Below, in pieces: positions 1 through 9,843 of a stretch of 64,000 bases of DNA. Every line of letters begins with the position of its first letter. Positions within the stretch are counted from its first letter, which is position 1. The position numbers were made by a program, and so were the translations under genes. Source of the DNA: Stenotrophomonas maltophilia (GTDB lineage Bacteria; Pseudomonadota; Gammaproteobacteria; Xanthomonadales; Xanthomonadaceae); assembly GCF_003205835.1 (NCBI RefSeq), contig NZ_CP029773.1, positions 1,396,501-1,460,500 of the forward strand. The letters run 5' to 3'. Under the pieces are notes generated by a model that saw only the letters and a list, made by a program, of their open reading frames with translations, was not told where the DNA came from and searched no databases.

Positions 1-2546
1 ATGGTGTCCGGCGTCACCGCCTCGAACATGAAGGCCGATTGGTTCACCTTCGGCGGCAGCACGGTCAGGCCGAGATTGCGCACCTCGTCGAGGAAGCCGA
101 CCACCTTGTCGGTGTTGTCGAGGTCGGAAGACAGCGTGGCCGCCATGAACTCGGCGGGGTAGTGGCGCTTCAGCCACGCGGTCTGGTAGCTGACCAGTGC
201 ATAGGCAGCGGCGTGGGACTTGTTGAAGCCGTAACCGGCGAACTTCTCCATCAGGTCGAAGATCGCATCGGCCTTGGCTTCGTCCACACCATCCTTGGCC
301 GCACCTTCGCGGAAGATCTCGCGGTGCTTGGCCATTTCCGCCGGCACCTTCTTGCCCATCGCGCGGCGCAGCAGGTCAGCGCCGCCCAGCGAGTAGCCGC
401 CGACGATCTGCGCCATCTGCATCACCTGCTCCTGGTACACCATGATGCCGTAGGTGTCCTTCAGGATCGCTTCGGTGCGCGGATCGGGATAGATGATTTC
501 TTCCTGGCCGTGCTTACGCGCGTTGAAGGAGGGAATCAGGTCCATCGGGCCGGGTCGGTACAGCGACACCAGCGCGATCAGGTCTTCGAAACGGTCGGGG
601 CGCGCGTCCTTCAGCAGGCGGCGCATGCCCGAGGATTCGAACTGGAACACCGCGCCGGTATTGCCGTTGGCGAAGATGTCCTTGTAGGTGGGCGTGTCGT
701 CCAGCGGGATCGCGGCGATGTCCACCGGCGGGATGCCGGCGCGCTCATGGCGCTTGTTGATCGCCTTCACCGCCCAGTCGATGATGGTCAGCGTGCGCAG
801 GCCAAGGAAGTCGAACTTCACCAGGCCCACTTCTTCCACGTCGTTCTTGTCGAACTGGGTGACCGGGTTCTTGCCGAGTCCGTTCTCGTCGTGTTCGGCG
901 TACAGCGGGCAGAACTCGCTCAGCGGCTCGGGACCGATCACCACGCCACCGGCGTGCTTGCCGGCGTTGCGGGTCAGGTCTTCCAGCTGCAGCGCCAGAT
1001 CGATCAGGTCGCGGACATCGTCCTCGGTCTCGTAGCGCTGGATCAGTTCGGCCGACGCCATTTCCGAGCTCGGGCCTTCCTTGCCCTTGCCCAGCGCATC
1101 CTTCAGGTGGATGCCGAGGATGTTCGGGATCAGCTTGGAAACGCCATCGACCAGGCCGTACGGGAAGCCCAGCACGCGGCCGGAGTCGCGCACCACCGCC
1201 TTGGCGGCCATGGTGCCGTAGGTGATGATCTGGCTGACGCGCTCGCGCCCGTACTTGCGCGCGACGTAGTCGATCACTTCGTCGCGGCGGTCCATGCAGA
1301 AGTCGATGTCGAAGTCGGGCATCGACACGCGTTCCGGGTTCAGGAAGCGCTCGAACAGCAGGTTGTACGGCAGCGGGTCCAGATCGGTGATCTTCAGCGC
1401 CCACGCCACCAGCGAACCGGCACCCGAACCACGGCCGGGACCGATCGGAATGCCCTGGTTCTTGCCCCACTGGATGAAGTCGGCCACGATCAGGAAGTAG
1501 CCCGGGAAGCCCATCTTGATGATGGTGTTGAGCTCGAATTCCAGGCGCTCGAAGTACTCTTCGCGGGTCTTGCCCGGCGCCAGCGGATTCTTCTCCAGGC
1601 GCTCTTCCAGGCCGTCGCGCGACATCTTCTGGATCCAGGTGTCCAGGGTCTCGTCGTCCGGCACCGGGTAGTTGGGCAGGAAGTAGGTGCCCAGCCGCAT
1701 CTCGATGTTGCAGCGCTCGGCCAGCGCCAGCGTGTTGTCGATCGCATCGGGAATGTCGGCGAACAGTGCGCACATCTCCTCGGCCGACTTCAGGTACTGC
1801 TGGTCGCTGTATTCGCGTGGGCGCTTGGGGTCGTCCAGCACGCGGCCGGTGGAAATGCACACGCGCGCTTCGTGCGCGCTGAAATCCGATGGCGACAGGA
1901 AGCGCACGTCATTGCTGGCCACCACCGGCAACCCGCGCTGGCCGGCGGCCATCAGCGCGAACTGGTTGAAGGTTTCCTCGCCCTCGCGGCCGGTGCGGGT
2001 CAGCTCCAGGTGCAGGCCATCGCCGAACACGCGCTGCCAGTCGGCCAGCTGCTGCTCAGCCAGCTCATGCTTTCCGTCCAGCGCCAGGCGCCCGGCCAGG
2101 CTCTGCCGGCCGGCCAGCGCGAACAGGTTGGCATTGCCGGCCTTCAGCCAGTCCGGGTGCACGGCCACGCCGCCTTCCGGGCGATGACCTTCCATCCAGG
2201 CGCGGGTCAGCAACCGCGACAGGCTCAGGTAGCCCTCGCGATCGCGGCACAGCAGGGTCATCCGCCACGGGTCCTGGCCTTCCTCGGCGATCAGCACATC
2301 GGCGCCGGCGATCGGCTTGATGCCCACGCCTTCGGCGGCCTTGTAGAACTTGACCAGGGCGAACAGGTTGTTGAGGTCGGTCACCGCCAGCGCGGGCATG
2401 CCGAGTTCGACCGAGCGCGACAGCAGGTTGGCCTGCTTGGCCTTCTTCGGGTCCGCCTGGTCCGGCTTGGCCGGCACACGGATGGTGGAGTCCGCCAGCG
2501 AGAACTCGGTGTGGACGTGGAGATGTACGAAGCGGGAGTTGGACAT
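1..2546 (-). CDS. dnaE: DNA polymerase III subunit alpha (3' end beyond window)
   Basis: Catalytic polymerase subunit of the replicative DNA polymerase III holoenzyme. About 848 codons are present. Members of the family are near 1,160-1,190 residues, so the C-terminal third (fingers, beta-clamp binding, OB fold) lies outside the window. Translation starts MSNSRFVHLHVHTEFSLADS, the PHP domain, at the ATG at 2546. The palm motif PDFDIDFCMDRRDE, carrying the catalytic Asp residues, is near residues 410-420, followed by YGTMAAKAVVRDSGR and the GGVVIGPEPLSEF region. It is the last gene of the lpxD-fabZ-lpxA-lpxB-rnhB-dnaE block, but a 218-base gap and a promoter-like sequence upstream suggest partly independent transcription. 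The function is secure from sequence. Confidence 0.97.
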   Translation of the reverse strand, partial: MSNSRFVHLHVHTEFSLADSTIRVPAKPDQADPKKAKQANLLSRSVELGMPALAVTDLNNLFALVKFYKAAEGVGIKPIAGADVLIAEEGQDPWRMTLLCRDREGYLSLSRLLTRAWMEGHRPEGGVAVHPDWLKAGNANLFALAGRQSLAGRLALDGKHELAEQQLADWQRVFGDGLHLELTRTGREGEETFNQFALMAAGQRGLPVVASNDVRFLSPSDFSAHEARVCISTGRVLDDPKRPREYSDQQYLKSAEEMCALFADIPDAIDNTLALAERCNIEMRLGTYFLPNYPVPDDETLDTWIQKMSRDGLEERLEKNPLAPGKTREEYFERLEFELNTIIKMGFPGYFLIVADFIQWGKNQGIPIGPGRGSGAGSLVAWALKITDLDPLPYNLLFERFLNPERVSMPDFDIDFCMDRRDEVIDYVARKYGRERVSQIITYGTMAAKAVVRDSGRVLGFPYGLVDGVSKLIPNILGIHLKDALGKGKEGPSSEMASAELIQRYETEDDVRDLIDLALQLEDLTRNAGKHAGGVVIGPEPLSEFCPLYAEHDENGLGKNPVTQFDKNDVEEVGLVKFDFLGLRTLTIIDWAVKAINKRHERAGIPPVDIAAIPLDDTPTYKDIFANGNTGAVFQFESSGMRRLLKDARPDRFEDLIALVSLYRPGPMDLIPSFNARKHGQEEIIYPDPRTEAILKDTYGIMVYQEQVMQMAQIVGGYSLGGADLLRRAMGKKVPAEMAKHREIFREGAAKDGVDEAKADAIFDLMEKFAGYGFNKSHAAAYALVSYQTAWLKRHYPAEFMAATLSSDLDNTDKVVGFLDEVRNLGLTVLPPKVNQSAFMFEAVTPDT

Positions 2547-2628
2547 GCCGGACCAGGTTGGAGCGCGCGGGCCCCGGGTGCAGACGGAAGATCGTCGCCG
2601 GGGTCGGGATGCGCTGGAGTGCCCGGTC

Positions 2629-2657
2629 AGGGTAGCGAGGGCAGGGGGAAGCGACAA
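2629..2657 (-). promoter_or_regulatory. Candidate dnaE promoter
   Basis: On the minus strand TTGTCG (2657-2652) is followed 17 bases later by TACCCT (2634-2629), about 80 bases before the dnaE ATG. It lies in the 218-base rnhB-dnaE gap, which also holds a short GCCGGGC/GCCCGGC-type hairpin near 2691-2709. Spacing is ideal and box matches are moderate, so this is an inference. Confidence 0.4.
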
Positions 2658-2764
2658 GGACTTGACGGTGCGCCGATTGCGCGAATGTCGCCGGGCATGG
2701 CCCGGCGCCAGCGGAGGCGTTCACATTGCCGTGAAAGCGCCGGACGATACCCGGCAGCCGTTGT

Positions 2765-3433
2765 TCAAGCGATGGCTGTGATCGCGGGGGCTGGCGCTGT
2801 TTCCAGGCACTCGCGCACCGGGGCGAAGCTGCGCCGGTGCTCCACGCAGGGGCCGTGCTCGCGCAGGGCGGCCAGGTGGGCCGGGGTGCCATAGCCCTTG
2901 TGCTGCTCGAAGCCGTACTGCGGGTGGCGGGCATGCACCTCCTGCATGTAGCGGTCGCGCGAGACCTTGGCCAGGATCGAGGCGGCCATGATCGCGCGGT
3001 CGATGCCATCGCCGCCGACCAGCGCCTGCGCCGGCAGTACCAGCCCCTTGGGCACCACGTTGCCATCGATGCGCGCGAAGCCGGCCAGGTGGGCGACCGC
3101 TGCGACCACGTCGCGCATGCCCTGCAGGGTGGCCTGGTAGATGTTCAGACGGTCGATGGTGTCCACGTCCACCAGCACCACATGCCAGGCCAGGGCGCGC
3201 TCGATGATGCGGTCATGCAGCTGCTCGCGGCGCGCCGCGGTCAGCTGCTTGGAATCGTCCAGGCCGTTGATCCGCGGCCGTGCCGGGTCGAACACCACGG
3301 CCGCCACCGCGACCGGCCCGGCCAGCGGGCCACGACCGGCTTCGTCGACGCCGGCGACCAGGCGTTCCGGTTCGACCACCGCCGCGCCATCGAACAGGGT
3401 CAGGCTGGCCGCTGCGGCGTGGCGGCGGCTCAT
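2765..3433 (-). CDS. rnhB: Ribonuclease HII
   Basis: Removes RNA from RNA-DNA hybrids and incises at ribonucleotides misincorporated in DNA. The protein has 222 residues. The family signature [16 protein letters not shown] is at residues 26-41, giving the catalytic Asp30-Glu31 pair. DDSKQL and the C-terminal [13 protein letters not shown] region are also typical. The start codon overlaps the lpxB stop by four bases (ATGA), so translational coupling is likely. The lpxB-rnhB-dnaE order matches E. coli. Confidence 0.96.
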   Translation of the reverse strand: MSRRHAAAASLTLFDGAAVVEPERLVAGVDEAGRGPLAGPVAVAAVVFDPARPRINGLDDSKQLTAARREQLHDRIIERALAWHVVLVDVDTIDRLNIYQATLQGMRDVVAAVAHLAGFARIDGNVVPKGLVLPAQALVGGDGIDRAIMAASILAKVSRDRYMQEVHARHPQYGFEQHKGYGTPAHLAALREHGPCVEHRRSFAPVRECLETAPAPAITAIA

Positions 3434-4689
3434 GCCTGGGCCTGGTCGCGCATCAGCAGCTCGCCGACGGCGTCGGCGGCACGTGCCGACGCATTGCGGC
3501 GCAGGCGCTCATGCAGGCGCGCGTAGGTATCCTGCAGGTCGGTCACCCGTTGCGGATGGTCGAACCATTGCTGGATGGCGGCGGCCAGCTTGTCCGGGGT
3601 GCAGTCGTGCTGCATCAGCTCCGGCGCCAGGTCCTGGCCGGCCAGGATGTTGGGCAGGGCAAAGCGGTCGACCTTGATCAGGCCCAGCGCCTTGACCAGG
3701 CGATAGGTCAGTTCGTTGACGCGGTAACCAACCACCATCGGCCGCTTCACCAGCATGGCTTCCAGGGTTGCGGTGCCGGAGGCCAGCACCACCACGTCGG
3801 CAGCGATCATCGCGTTGCGCGCCTGGCCGTCCAGCACATGCGAGTACGCGACCGGCAACGCCGAGCGTGACAGCTGCTCTTCGATCAGGCGCTTGCAGGC
3901 GGGGTTGGCGGCAGGCACTACCACGTGCAGGCCGGGGATGCGCTCGGAGACCTGCCAGGCGGCCTCGAAGAACGGTTCACCGAGGCGCGAGATTTCGCCC
4001 AGGCGGCTGCCTGGCAGCACCGCCAGCACCTTGGCCGAGGTCGGCAGGCCAAGCGCTGCGCGCGCTTCCTCGCGGTTGCCCTGCAGGGGGATGTCATCGG
4101 CCATCGGATGGCCAACGAAGCGTGCGTCGATGCCGTGCTTGGCATAGATCGGGGGTTCCATCGGGAACAGGCACAGCACCAGGTCAGCGCTGCTGCCGAT
4201 CTTCTCGGCGCGCTTCTCGCGCCAGGCCCAGACCGAGGGGCTCACGTAATGCACGGTGCGCACGCCGCGCTGCTTCAGCCAGCGTTCGATGCCCAGGTTG
4301 AAGTCGGGCGCGTCGATGCCGATGAACACGTCCGGCTGCCATTCCAGTGCACGCTGGCGAAACGCGGAACGCAGTTTCAGCAGGCGTGGCAGGTGGCGCA
4401 GTACTTCGGTCAGGCCCATCACCGCCAGCTCGCTGGCATCGTGCCAGGTCAGGCAGCCGGCGCTGCGCATGGCATCGCCACCGATGCCGGCGAATTCGGC
4501 ATTCGGAAAGCGTGCCTTCAGCTCGCGCACCAGGCCCGCACCCAGCAGATCACCGGAGGCCTCACCGGCCACCAGTGCGATCCGCAACGGGCGCTCGCTG
4601 AGCACCCGCTGCGCGGGGACGCTGCCGGCCATCGAGGCCAGCGGAATCACGGCGGCGCCGGCCGGCGCCTGGCCGGTCGTGCTGCTCAT
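3430..4689 (-). CDS. lpxB: Lipid-A-disaccharide synthase
   Basis: Condenses UDP-2,3-diacylglucosamine with lipid X to form the lipid A disaccharide at the inner-membrane surface. The ORF is 419 residues; the enzyme proper begins at [19 protein letters not shown] near residue 36, so there is a roughly 30-residue N-terminal extension relative to E. coli LpxB (about 382). The [19 protein letters not shown] and LPGSRLGEI motifs are present. The start ATG overlaps the lpxA stop (ATGA). An internal start is possible, but the overlap favours the long form. Confidence 0.95.
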   Translation of the reverse strand: MSSTTGQAPAGAAVIPLASMAGSVPAQRVLSERPLRIALVAGEASGDLLGAGLVRELKARFPNAEFAGIGGDAMRSAGCLTWHDASELAVMGLTEVLRHLPRLLKLRSAFRQRALEWQPDVFIGIDAPDFNLGIERWLKQRGVRTVHYVSPSVWAWREKRAEKIGSSADLVLCLFPMEPPIYAKHGIDARFVGHPMADDIPLQGNREEARAALGLPTSAKVLAVLPGSRLGEISRLGEPFFEAAWQVSERIPGLHVVVPAANPACKRLIEEQLSRSALPVAYSHVLDGQARNAMIAADVVVLASGTATLEAMLVKRPMVVGYRVNELTYRLVKALGLIKVDRFALPNILAGQDLAPELMQHDCTPDKLAAAIQQWFDHPQRVTDLQDTYARLHERLRRNASARAADAVGELLMRDQAQA

Positions 4690-5477
4690 CGCAGCAAGGG
4701 CCTCTCGGCGTGCTCGATGAAGTCCAGCATGGCCTTCACGTCATCGCTGTCGCGTGCCTGTTCGGTCAGCTGCACCTTGGCTTCGGCCAGCGGCAGGCCC
4801 GCCACGTACAGGGTGCGGTAGGCGCGCTTGATGGCGGAGATGCGCTCGGCGTCGAAACCACGACGCTTCAGGCCTTCGCTGTTGATGCCGCGCGGGCGGC
4901 CCAGCGAATCGGTGCCGACCATGGTGAACGGCGGAACGTCGCCGTTGGTCAGCGCGCCCATGCCGAGGAATGCGTGGGCACCGATGCGGCAGAACTGGTG
5001 GGCACCGGCGAAGCCGCTGATGATCACGTAGTCGCCCACGGTGACGTGGCCGGCCAGGGTGGTGTTGTTGGAGAACACGCAGAAGTTGCCGACATGGCAG
5101 TCGTGCGCCACGTGCGTGTAGGCCAGCATCCAGTTGTCGTTGCCGATCGTGGTGATGCCGCCGCCGCCGCCGGTGCCACGGTTCAGGGTGACGAACTCGC
5201 GGAACACGTTGCGGTCGCCGATCACCAGTTCGGTGCGCTCGCCGGCAAACTTCTTGTCCTGCGGCTCGCCGCCGATCGCGGCGTGGCCGATGAAGCGGTT
5301 GTCACGGCCGATCCTGGTCGGGCCGTGGATGCTGCAATGGGGGCCGACCACTGTGCCGGCGCCGATTTCCACATCGGCCCCGATCAGGGTGAAGGCGCCC
5401 ACCTGGACGTCATCGGCCAGGCGCGCGGCCGGATCGATGACGGCGGTCGGGTGGATCCGCGGTGTGTTGTCAGTCAT
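4686..5477 (-). CDS. lpxA: Acyl-ACP--UDP-N-acetylglucosamine O-acyltransferase
   Basis: First enzyme of lipid A synthesis; transfers a 3-hydroxyacyl chain from ACP to UDP-GlcNAc in the cytoplasm. The start chosen is [20 protein letters not shown] at 5477 (263 residues), because a GGAGG Shine-Dalgarno lies just upstream; the open frame runs 22 codons further without family similarity. Left-handed beta-helix hexapeptide repeats fill residues 10-190, with the catalytic-His segment [11 protein letters not shown] and the [12 protein letters not shown] segment. It lies between fabZ (16-base gap) and lpxB (4-base overlap). Confidence 0.97.
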   Translation of the reverse strand: MTDNTPRIHPTAVIDPAARLADDVQVGAFTLIGADVEIGAGTVVGPHCSIHGPTRIGRDNRFIGHAAIGGEPQDKKFAGERTELVIGDRNVFREFVTLNRGTGGGGGITTIGNDNWMLAYTHVAHDCHVGNFCVFSNNTTLAGHVTVGDYVIISGFAGAHQFCRIGAHAFLGMGALTNGDVPPFTMVGTDSLGRPRGINSEGLKRRGFDAERISAIKRAYRTLYVAGLPLAEAKVQLTEQARDSDDVKAMLDFIEHAERPLLR

Positions 5478-5493
5478 TCCTGCCTCCAGTGGA

Positions 5494-5952
5494 TCAGCCC
5501 TTGGCGCCGGCGCACATGACTTCGGCCGAGGCAACGACTTCACCGTTGACCTTGGCTTCGCCGTAGTACCAGCCCATGTTGCGGATCAGGCGCTTCATCT
5601 GCACATCCAGCATCAGCACGTCGCCGGGGACGACCTGCTTGTTGAAGCGGGCATTTTCCACCTTGACCATGTAGAACAGCTTGGACTGCGCATCGCGGCC
5701 GAGCGTCAGCTGGGTCATCACGCCACCGGCCTGCGCCAGCGCTTCGATGATCAGCACGCCGGGCATGATCGGGCGGCCCGGGAAGTGGCCCTGGAAGAAC
5801 GGCTCGTTGATGCTGACGTTCTTCTGCGCCAGGATGCGCTTGGCCTCGATGTCGAGTTCAAGCACCCGGTCCACCAGCAGGAACGGGTAACGGTGCGGGA
5901 GCAGTTCCTGGATCTGGCAGACGTCGATAGGAAGCTGCAGCGTGTCGTTCAT
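5494..5952 (-). CDS. fabZ: 3-hydroxyacyl-ACP dehydratase FabZ
   Basis: Dehydrates 3-hydroxyacyl-ACP in fatty acid elongation and competes with LpxA and LpxD for 3-hydroxyacyl-ACP, which explains its place between lpxD and lpxA. The start is [20 protein letters not shown] at 5952 (152 residues), overlapping the lpxD stop by four bases. The hot-dog fold motif [14 protein letters not shown] carries the active-site His, and [14 protein letters not shown] carries the Glu. The longer open frame upstream (26 extra codons) is antisense-like Arg/Gly-rich sequence and is not used. Confidence 0.97.
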   Translation of the reverse strand: MNDTLQLPIDVCQIQELLPHRYPFLLVDRVLELDIEAKRILAQKNVSINEPFFQGHFPGRPIMPGVLIIEALAQAGGVMTQLTLGRDAQSKLFYMVKVENARFNKQVVPGDVLMLDVQMKRLIRNMGWYYGEAKVNGEVVASAEVMCAGAKG

Positions 5953-6971
5953 TCTTTCTCCTTGCCAGCGGCCAGGACGCGGCGAGCCAATGCGTCCAGC
6001 TGCTTGAAGCGCGCGGCGTTCTTGCGCCACGTGCGGTTGTCGGTCAACGGGGTGCCGGACGAGTACTCGCCCGGCTCATGGATGGAATTGCGGACCACGG
6101 ACTTGCCGGTGATCACGACCTTGTCGCAGATCTCGAGGTGGCCGACCACGCCGACGTGGCCGCCGAGCAGGCAGTAGCGGCCGATCCTGGCGCTGCCGGC
6201 GATGCCGGTGCAGCCGGCGATGGCCGAATGCGCGCCGATCTGCACGTTGTGCGCGATCTGCACCAGGTTGTCCAGGCGCACGTCTTCGTCCAGCACGGTG
6301 TCTTCCAGCGCACCGCGGTCGACGCAGGTATTGGCGCCGATCTCGCAATCGTCGCCGATGCGCACACCGCCCAGCTGCGGCACCTTGATCCACTTGCCGG
6401 CGTCCATCGCCAGGCCGAAGCCATCGGCGCCGAGCACGGCACCGGGATGCACGCGCACGCGCTTGCCAAGCTTGACCCGGGTAACCAGGGTGACCCGCGC
6501 GATCAGCTCGCAGCCGTTGTCCAGGCTGCAGTCTTCGCCGATCACGCTGCCGGTGCCGATGATGCAGTTCTCGCCGACCACGCTGCGTGCGCCGACGGAG
6601 ACGAACGGGCCGATATGCGCGCTGGCGGCGACCTGGGCGCTGGGGTCGATCACGGCGCTGGGGTGGATGCCGGGCGGCCGTGTCGGCGCGATGTCGAACA
6701 GCGCGGCGATCTTGGCGAAGGTGGTGTACGGGTCCTTGGCCACGAGCGCGGCGCCCGGAGCGGCCTCGGCGTCGTCGGCACGCAGGACCACCAGCGAGGC
6801 CTGGCTGTCGGCCAGCTGGGCGCGGTAGCGCGGGTTGGCGAGGAAGGTCAGCTGGCCAGGACCGGCATGGGCGAGGGTGGCCACGCCATGGATGGCGGTG
6901 GCGGGGTCGCCATGGACCTGCAGGCCGAACTGCTCGGCGAGTTGCTGGGCGGTGTAGGTGGGAGTATTCAC
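5949..6971 (-). CDS. lpxD: UDP-3-O-(3-hydroxyacyl)glucosamine N-acyltransferase
   Basis: Adds the N-linked hydroxyacyl chain in lipid A synthesis. The protein has 340 residues. An N-terminal uridine-binding domain (residues 1-100, with LTFLANPRYRAQL) precedes a left-handed beta-helix (HPSAVIDPSAQVAASAHIGP onward) and a C-terminal helical tail. NLVQIAHNVQIGAHSAIAG contains the catalytic His pair. It follows bamA after a repeat-rich 434-base gap in which enteric bacteria carry skp; no skp is seen here. Confidence 0.96.
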   Translation of the reverse strand: MNTPTYTAQQLAEQFGLQVHGDPATAIHGVATLAHAGPGQLTFLANPRYRAQLADSQASLVVLRADDAEAAPGAALVAKDPYTTFAKIAALFDIAPTRPPGIHPSAVIDPSAQVAASAHIGPFVSVGARSVVGENCIIGTGSVIGEDCSLDNGCELIARVTLVTRVKLGKRVRVHPGAVLGADGFGLAMDAGKWIKVPQLGGVRIGDDCEIGANTCVDRGALEDTVLDEDVRLDNLVQIAHNVQIGAHSAIAGCTGIAGSARIGRYCLLGGHVGVVGHLEICDKVVITGKSVVRNSIHEPGEYSSGTPLTDNRTWRKNAARFKQLDALARRVLAAGKEKE

Positions 6972-7405
6972 GGCGGGAGTTTAACGTGTGACGCCATTGC
7001 GGTCATGCGGGGCGGTCATGCAGCCAACGGCAGGGCCCCTCGCGGCCGGCACAGCCAGTGTCATGGGCTGGGTCGGACGGGGCGGGGCTGCGGGGGACGG
7101 CGCAAGTACGTCCATGTAGCCTTGGTCGCCGCATCCATGCGGCTCACACCCCCGCAGCCCCACCCCGTCCGACCTCCGACGGCGTGGCGCGAGTGCCAGC
7201 CACGGAAAAACAGAAAAGATCAAAAGCAGAGCGGGCGCTTCCGGCATCCAGGCCAAACGAAAACGCCGGGCAATGCCCGGCGCTTCGTACCCCGTCTGGT
7301 GGAGAGCCCCCCCTTTGTTAAGGGGGGCGCGCCAGCGGCGCGGGGGATAGGTGAAATGCGCGGGCAATTCACCGGAGGTGGATCAGTTCTGAGGAACGTT
7401 GTTCC
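6972..7405. other. Gap between bamA and lpxD, hairpin cluster
   Basis: 434 bases without a convincing gene. Contents: a 25-base inverted repeat (7072-7096 against 7149-7173, one mismatch); a hairpin CGCCGGGC/GCCCGGCG (7264-7271 and 7275-7282); a C-run/G-run hairpin around TTTGTTAA (7307-7327); and the bamA stop-codon hairpin (7388-7410). The only open frames are short, low-complexity and lack family features. In enteric bacteria skp would be here. Confidence 0.7.
7072..7173. repeat. Long inverted repeat in the bamA-lpxD gap
   Basis: Bases 7072-7096 (starting GTCGGACGGGGCGGGG) and 7149-7173 (ending CACCCCGTCCGAC) are reverse complements over 25 positions with one mismatch, separated by 52 bases that contain CATCCATG. 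The size and GC-rich arms suggest a dispersed palindromic repeat unit rather than a simple terminator. Confidence 0.75.
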
Positions 7406-7410
7406 TCAGA
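7388..7410 (-). terminator. Perfect hairpin overlapping the bamA stop codon
   Basis: TCTGAGGAAC (7388-7397), loop GTT, GTTCCTCAGA (7401-7410): a 10-bp perfect stem that includes the bamA TGA (7408-7406). No T-run follows on the minus strand, so it is more likely an mRNA-stabilising or partial-termination hairpin than a full terminator. Confidence 0.5.
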
Positions 7411-9769
7411 ACTGGCCACCGAACGTGAATTGCAGCCGCTCGATCTTGTCGCCGTCTTCCTTCTTCAGCGGGAAGGCGTAGCTGATCGAGATCGGGCCGA
7501 CCGGGGCGCGCCACAGCAGGGCCACACCGGTCGACACGCGCAGTTCGTTGGCCTTGAAGTTGTCCACGCCGGTATAGACGTTACCGAAGTCGACGAAGGC
7601 CGATACGCGTGCCGACGGGCTGTCGAACAGGCGCGGGAAGTAGGCTTCCACCGAACCGACGGTCTTCAGCGAACCACCCAGCGGCTGGCCTTCCGGATAA
7701 CCGGCGGTGACTTCACGCGGGCCGAGGGTGTTGTCCTCGAAACCGCGCACCGAGTTGGTACCACCGGCATAGAAGTTCTCGTAGAACGGCAGTCCCGTAG
7801 CGGTGACCGGACGCAGGTTGCCGTCCTTGTCCGGCACCATCGCGGTCTTGTCGCTGCCATAGCTGTCGCCGTAGCCGATTTCGGCACGGGTGTTGATCAC
7901 CAGCGACGGCATGATCGGCCAGTACTTGCTGATCTGGTAGTTCAGCTTGTAGTACTCGATGGTCGAGCCCGGCAGCGTGGTTTCCAGGCCAACGCGCTGG
8001 TAGGTACCGCGGGTTGGCATGAAGTAATCGTTGCGCGAGTCGCGCGCCCAACCCAGCTCCGTGCGCCAGGCATGGAAAGTCTTGCTGCCCAGTACGTTGA
8101 TGTAGTCGATGATCGACTGCGGCGTCGCGTTCTGGTAGGTGGTGATCTGGTTGCTGTCGATGCCGAACATCAGCGAGACGGTATCGGTCTCGGTGATCGG
8201 CACGCCGAACACCACCTGCGCCGAGCCATTGGTGCTGTTGTACTGCGCGGTGTTGAAGTCGGAGTAGTCCAGTTCGCGCCAGGACAGGTTGTAGCCCAGC
8301 GACACGCCGTCATCGGTGAAGTACGGGTTGGTGTAGCTGAAGCCATAGCGCTGCAGGTAGCTGCTGCGCGAGGCTTCGACCGACACGCGGTTGCCGCCGC
8401 CGAGGAAGTTGTTCTGCGACAGCTGCACCGACGTGGTCATGCCGTAGGACTGCGAATAGCCCAGGCCGAACACGAAGCTGCCGGAGGTGGTTTCCTTGAC
8501 GTTGTAGACGACGTCGACCTGGTCGTTGCTGCCGCTGACGGCCGGAGTCTCGACGTCAACGGACTCGAAGTAACCCAGGCGCTGCAGGCGGATCTTGGAG
8601 CGGTCGATCGCGGCCTGCGAGTACCAGCTGTTCTCGAACTGGCGCATTTCGCGACGCATCACTTCGTCGGACGTGCGGGTATTGCCGCGGAACAGGATGC
8701 GGCGCACCGACACGCGCGGGCCCGGAACGACCTGCATGTTGATCGCCACGGTCTGGTCGGGGCGGTTGGTGGTCGGGATCGGGTTCACCTTGGCGAACGC
8801 GTAGCCGATGTTGGACAGCGAATTGGTGATGGTGTCCGAGCTGAACTCCAGCAGCGCACGCGAGAACGTGTCGCCCGGCTTCTGGATCACCATGCGCTCG
8901 ACGTCCTCCTGCGGAAGGATGGTGTCGCCGCTGACCTTGATCTCGGAGATCTTGTACTGGGCACCCTCGGTCACGCCGGCGGTGAGGAACATGTCGCGCT
9001 TGTCGGGGCTGATCGACACCTGGGTCGAGTCGATGCTGAAGTCGACATAGCCGCGGTCCAGGTACCAGGAATTGAGCTTTTCCAGGTCGCCGGACAGCTT
9101 TTCCTTGGAGTACTGGTCATCACGGCGGTACCACGACGCCCAGTTGTGCTCCTTGGACTCCCAGGTTTCCAGGATGTCCTTGCTCTCGAACTTCTCGGTG
9201 CCGACCAGGTTGACGTGACGGATCTTGGCCGCCTTGCCTTCCTTGATGGCGATCGCGATGTCCACGCGGTTGCGGTCCAGCGGGCTCACGGTCGGGGTGA
9301 TCTCGACGGTGTACTTGCCGCGGTCGTTGTACTGGCGGCGAAGCTCCTGGGTCACGCGGTCCAGGCTCAGGCGGTCGAAGGTGCCGCCCTCGGTCAGGCC
9401 GATGTCGGACAGGCCCTTGAGCAACTGCTCGGACTTGATGTCCTTGTTGCCGGTGACGGTCAGCTTGTTGATCGCCGGGCGTTCCTTGACGGTCACCACC
9501 AGGATGCTGCCCTGGCGGTCCAGCTGAACGTCTTCGAAGAAGCCGGTCTTGTACAGGGCGCGGATGGTCTCGCCGACCTTGTTGTCGGTGATGGTCTCGC
9601 CACGTTCCACCGGCAGGTAGGTGAATACCGTGCCCGAGCTGATGCGCTGCAGGCCATCCACGCGGATGTCGCTGACAGTGAAGGGCTCGGCTGCCTGGGC
9701 CAGGGCGGGAGCGCCGGTGACGGCGGCGAGGGCGAGGGCCAGCAGGCGGCGATTGGGGAGTCGCGTCAT
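7406..9769 (-). CDS. bamA: Outer membrane protein assembly factor BamA
   Basis: Core Omp85 insertase of the BAM complex; folds beta-barrel proteins into the outer membrane. The start chosen is MTRLPNRRLLALALAAVTGA at 9769 (787 residues), because a signal peptide cleaving after AQA begins there. Five POTRA domains cover roughly residues 30-430 and a 16-strand barrel follows, ending FTFGGQF with the terminal Phe typical of outer membrane proteins. Strand-lid motif VRGFEDNTLGPRE is present. An alternative ATG at 9847 overlaps the rseP stop (ATGA) and would add 26 residues before the signal peptide; it may instead serve translational coupling. Confidence 0.96.
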   Translation of the reverse strand: MTRLPNRRLLALALAAVTGAPALAQAAEPFTVSDIRVDGLQRISSGTVFTYLPVERGETITDNKVGETIRALYKTGFFEDVQLDRQGSILVVTVKERPAINKLTVTGNKDIKSEQLLKGLSDIGLTEGGTFDRLSLDRVTQELRRQYNDRGKYTVEITPTVSPLDRNRVDIAIAIKEGKAAKIRHVNLVGTEKFESKDILETWESKEHNWASWYRRDDQYSKEKLSGDLEKLNSWYLDRGYVDFSIDSTQVSISPDKRDMFLTAGVTEGAQYKISEIKVSGDTILPQEDVERMVIQKPGDTFSRALLEFSSDTITNSLSNIGYAFAKVNPIPTTNRPDQTVAINMQVVPGPRVSVRRILFRGNTRTSDEVMRREMRQFENSWYSQAAIDRSKIRLQRLGYFESVDVETPAVSGSNDQVDVVYNVKETTSGSFVFGLGYSQSYGMTTSVQLSQNNFLGGGNRVSVEASRSSYLQRYGFSYTNPYFTDDGVSLGYNLSWRELDYSDFNTAQYNSTNGSAQVVFGVPITETDTVSLMFGIDSNQITTYQNATPQSIIDYINVLGSKTFHAWRTELGWARDSRNDYFMPTRGTYQRVGLETTLPGSTIEYYKLNYQISKYWPIMPSLVINTRAEIGYGDSYGSDKTAMVPDKDGNLRPVTATGLPFYENFYAGGTNSVRGFEDNTLGPREVTAGYPEGQPLGGSLKTVGSVEAYFPRLFDSPSARVSAFVDFGNVYTGVDNFKANELRVSTGVALLWRAPVGPISISYAFPLKKEDGDKIERLQFTFGGQF

Positions 9770-9843
9770 GTCACGTCCGGTAGGAAGGTCGATTTCATTG
9801 GTGCGGGATGCCGACGCTGTAGACGGCAACAACGTGGAAAAGT

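Noticed and set aside
39..2894. A 951-codon open frame on the plus strand opposite dnaE
   Set aside because: It is antisense to a clearly recognisable dnaE; high GC leaves long antisense frames open, and the product is His/Ala/Val-rich without family features.
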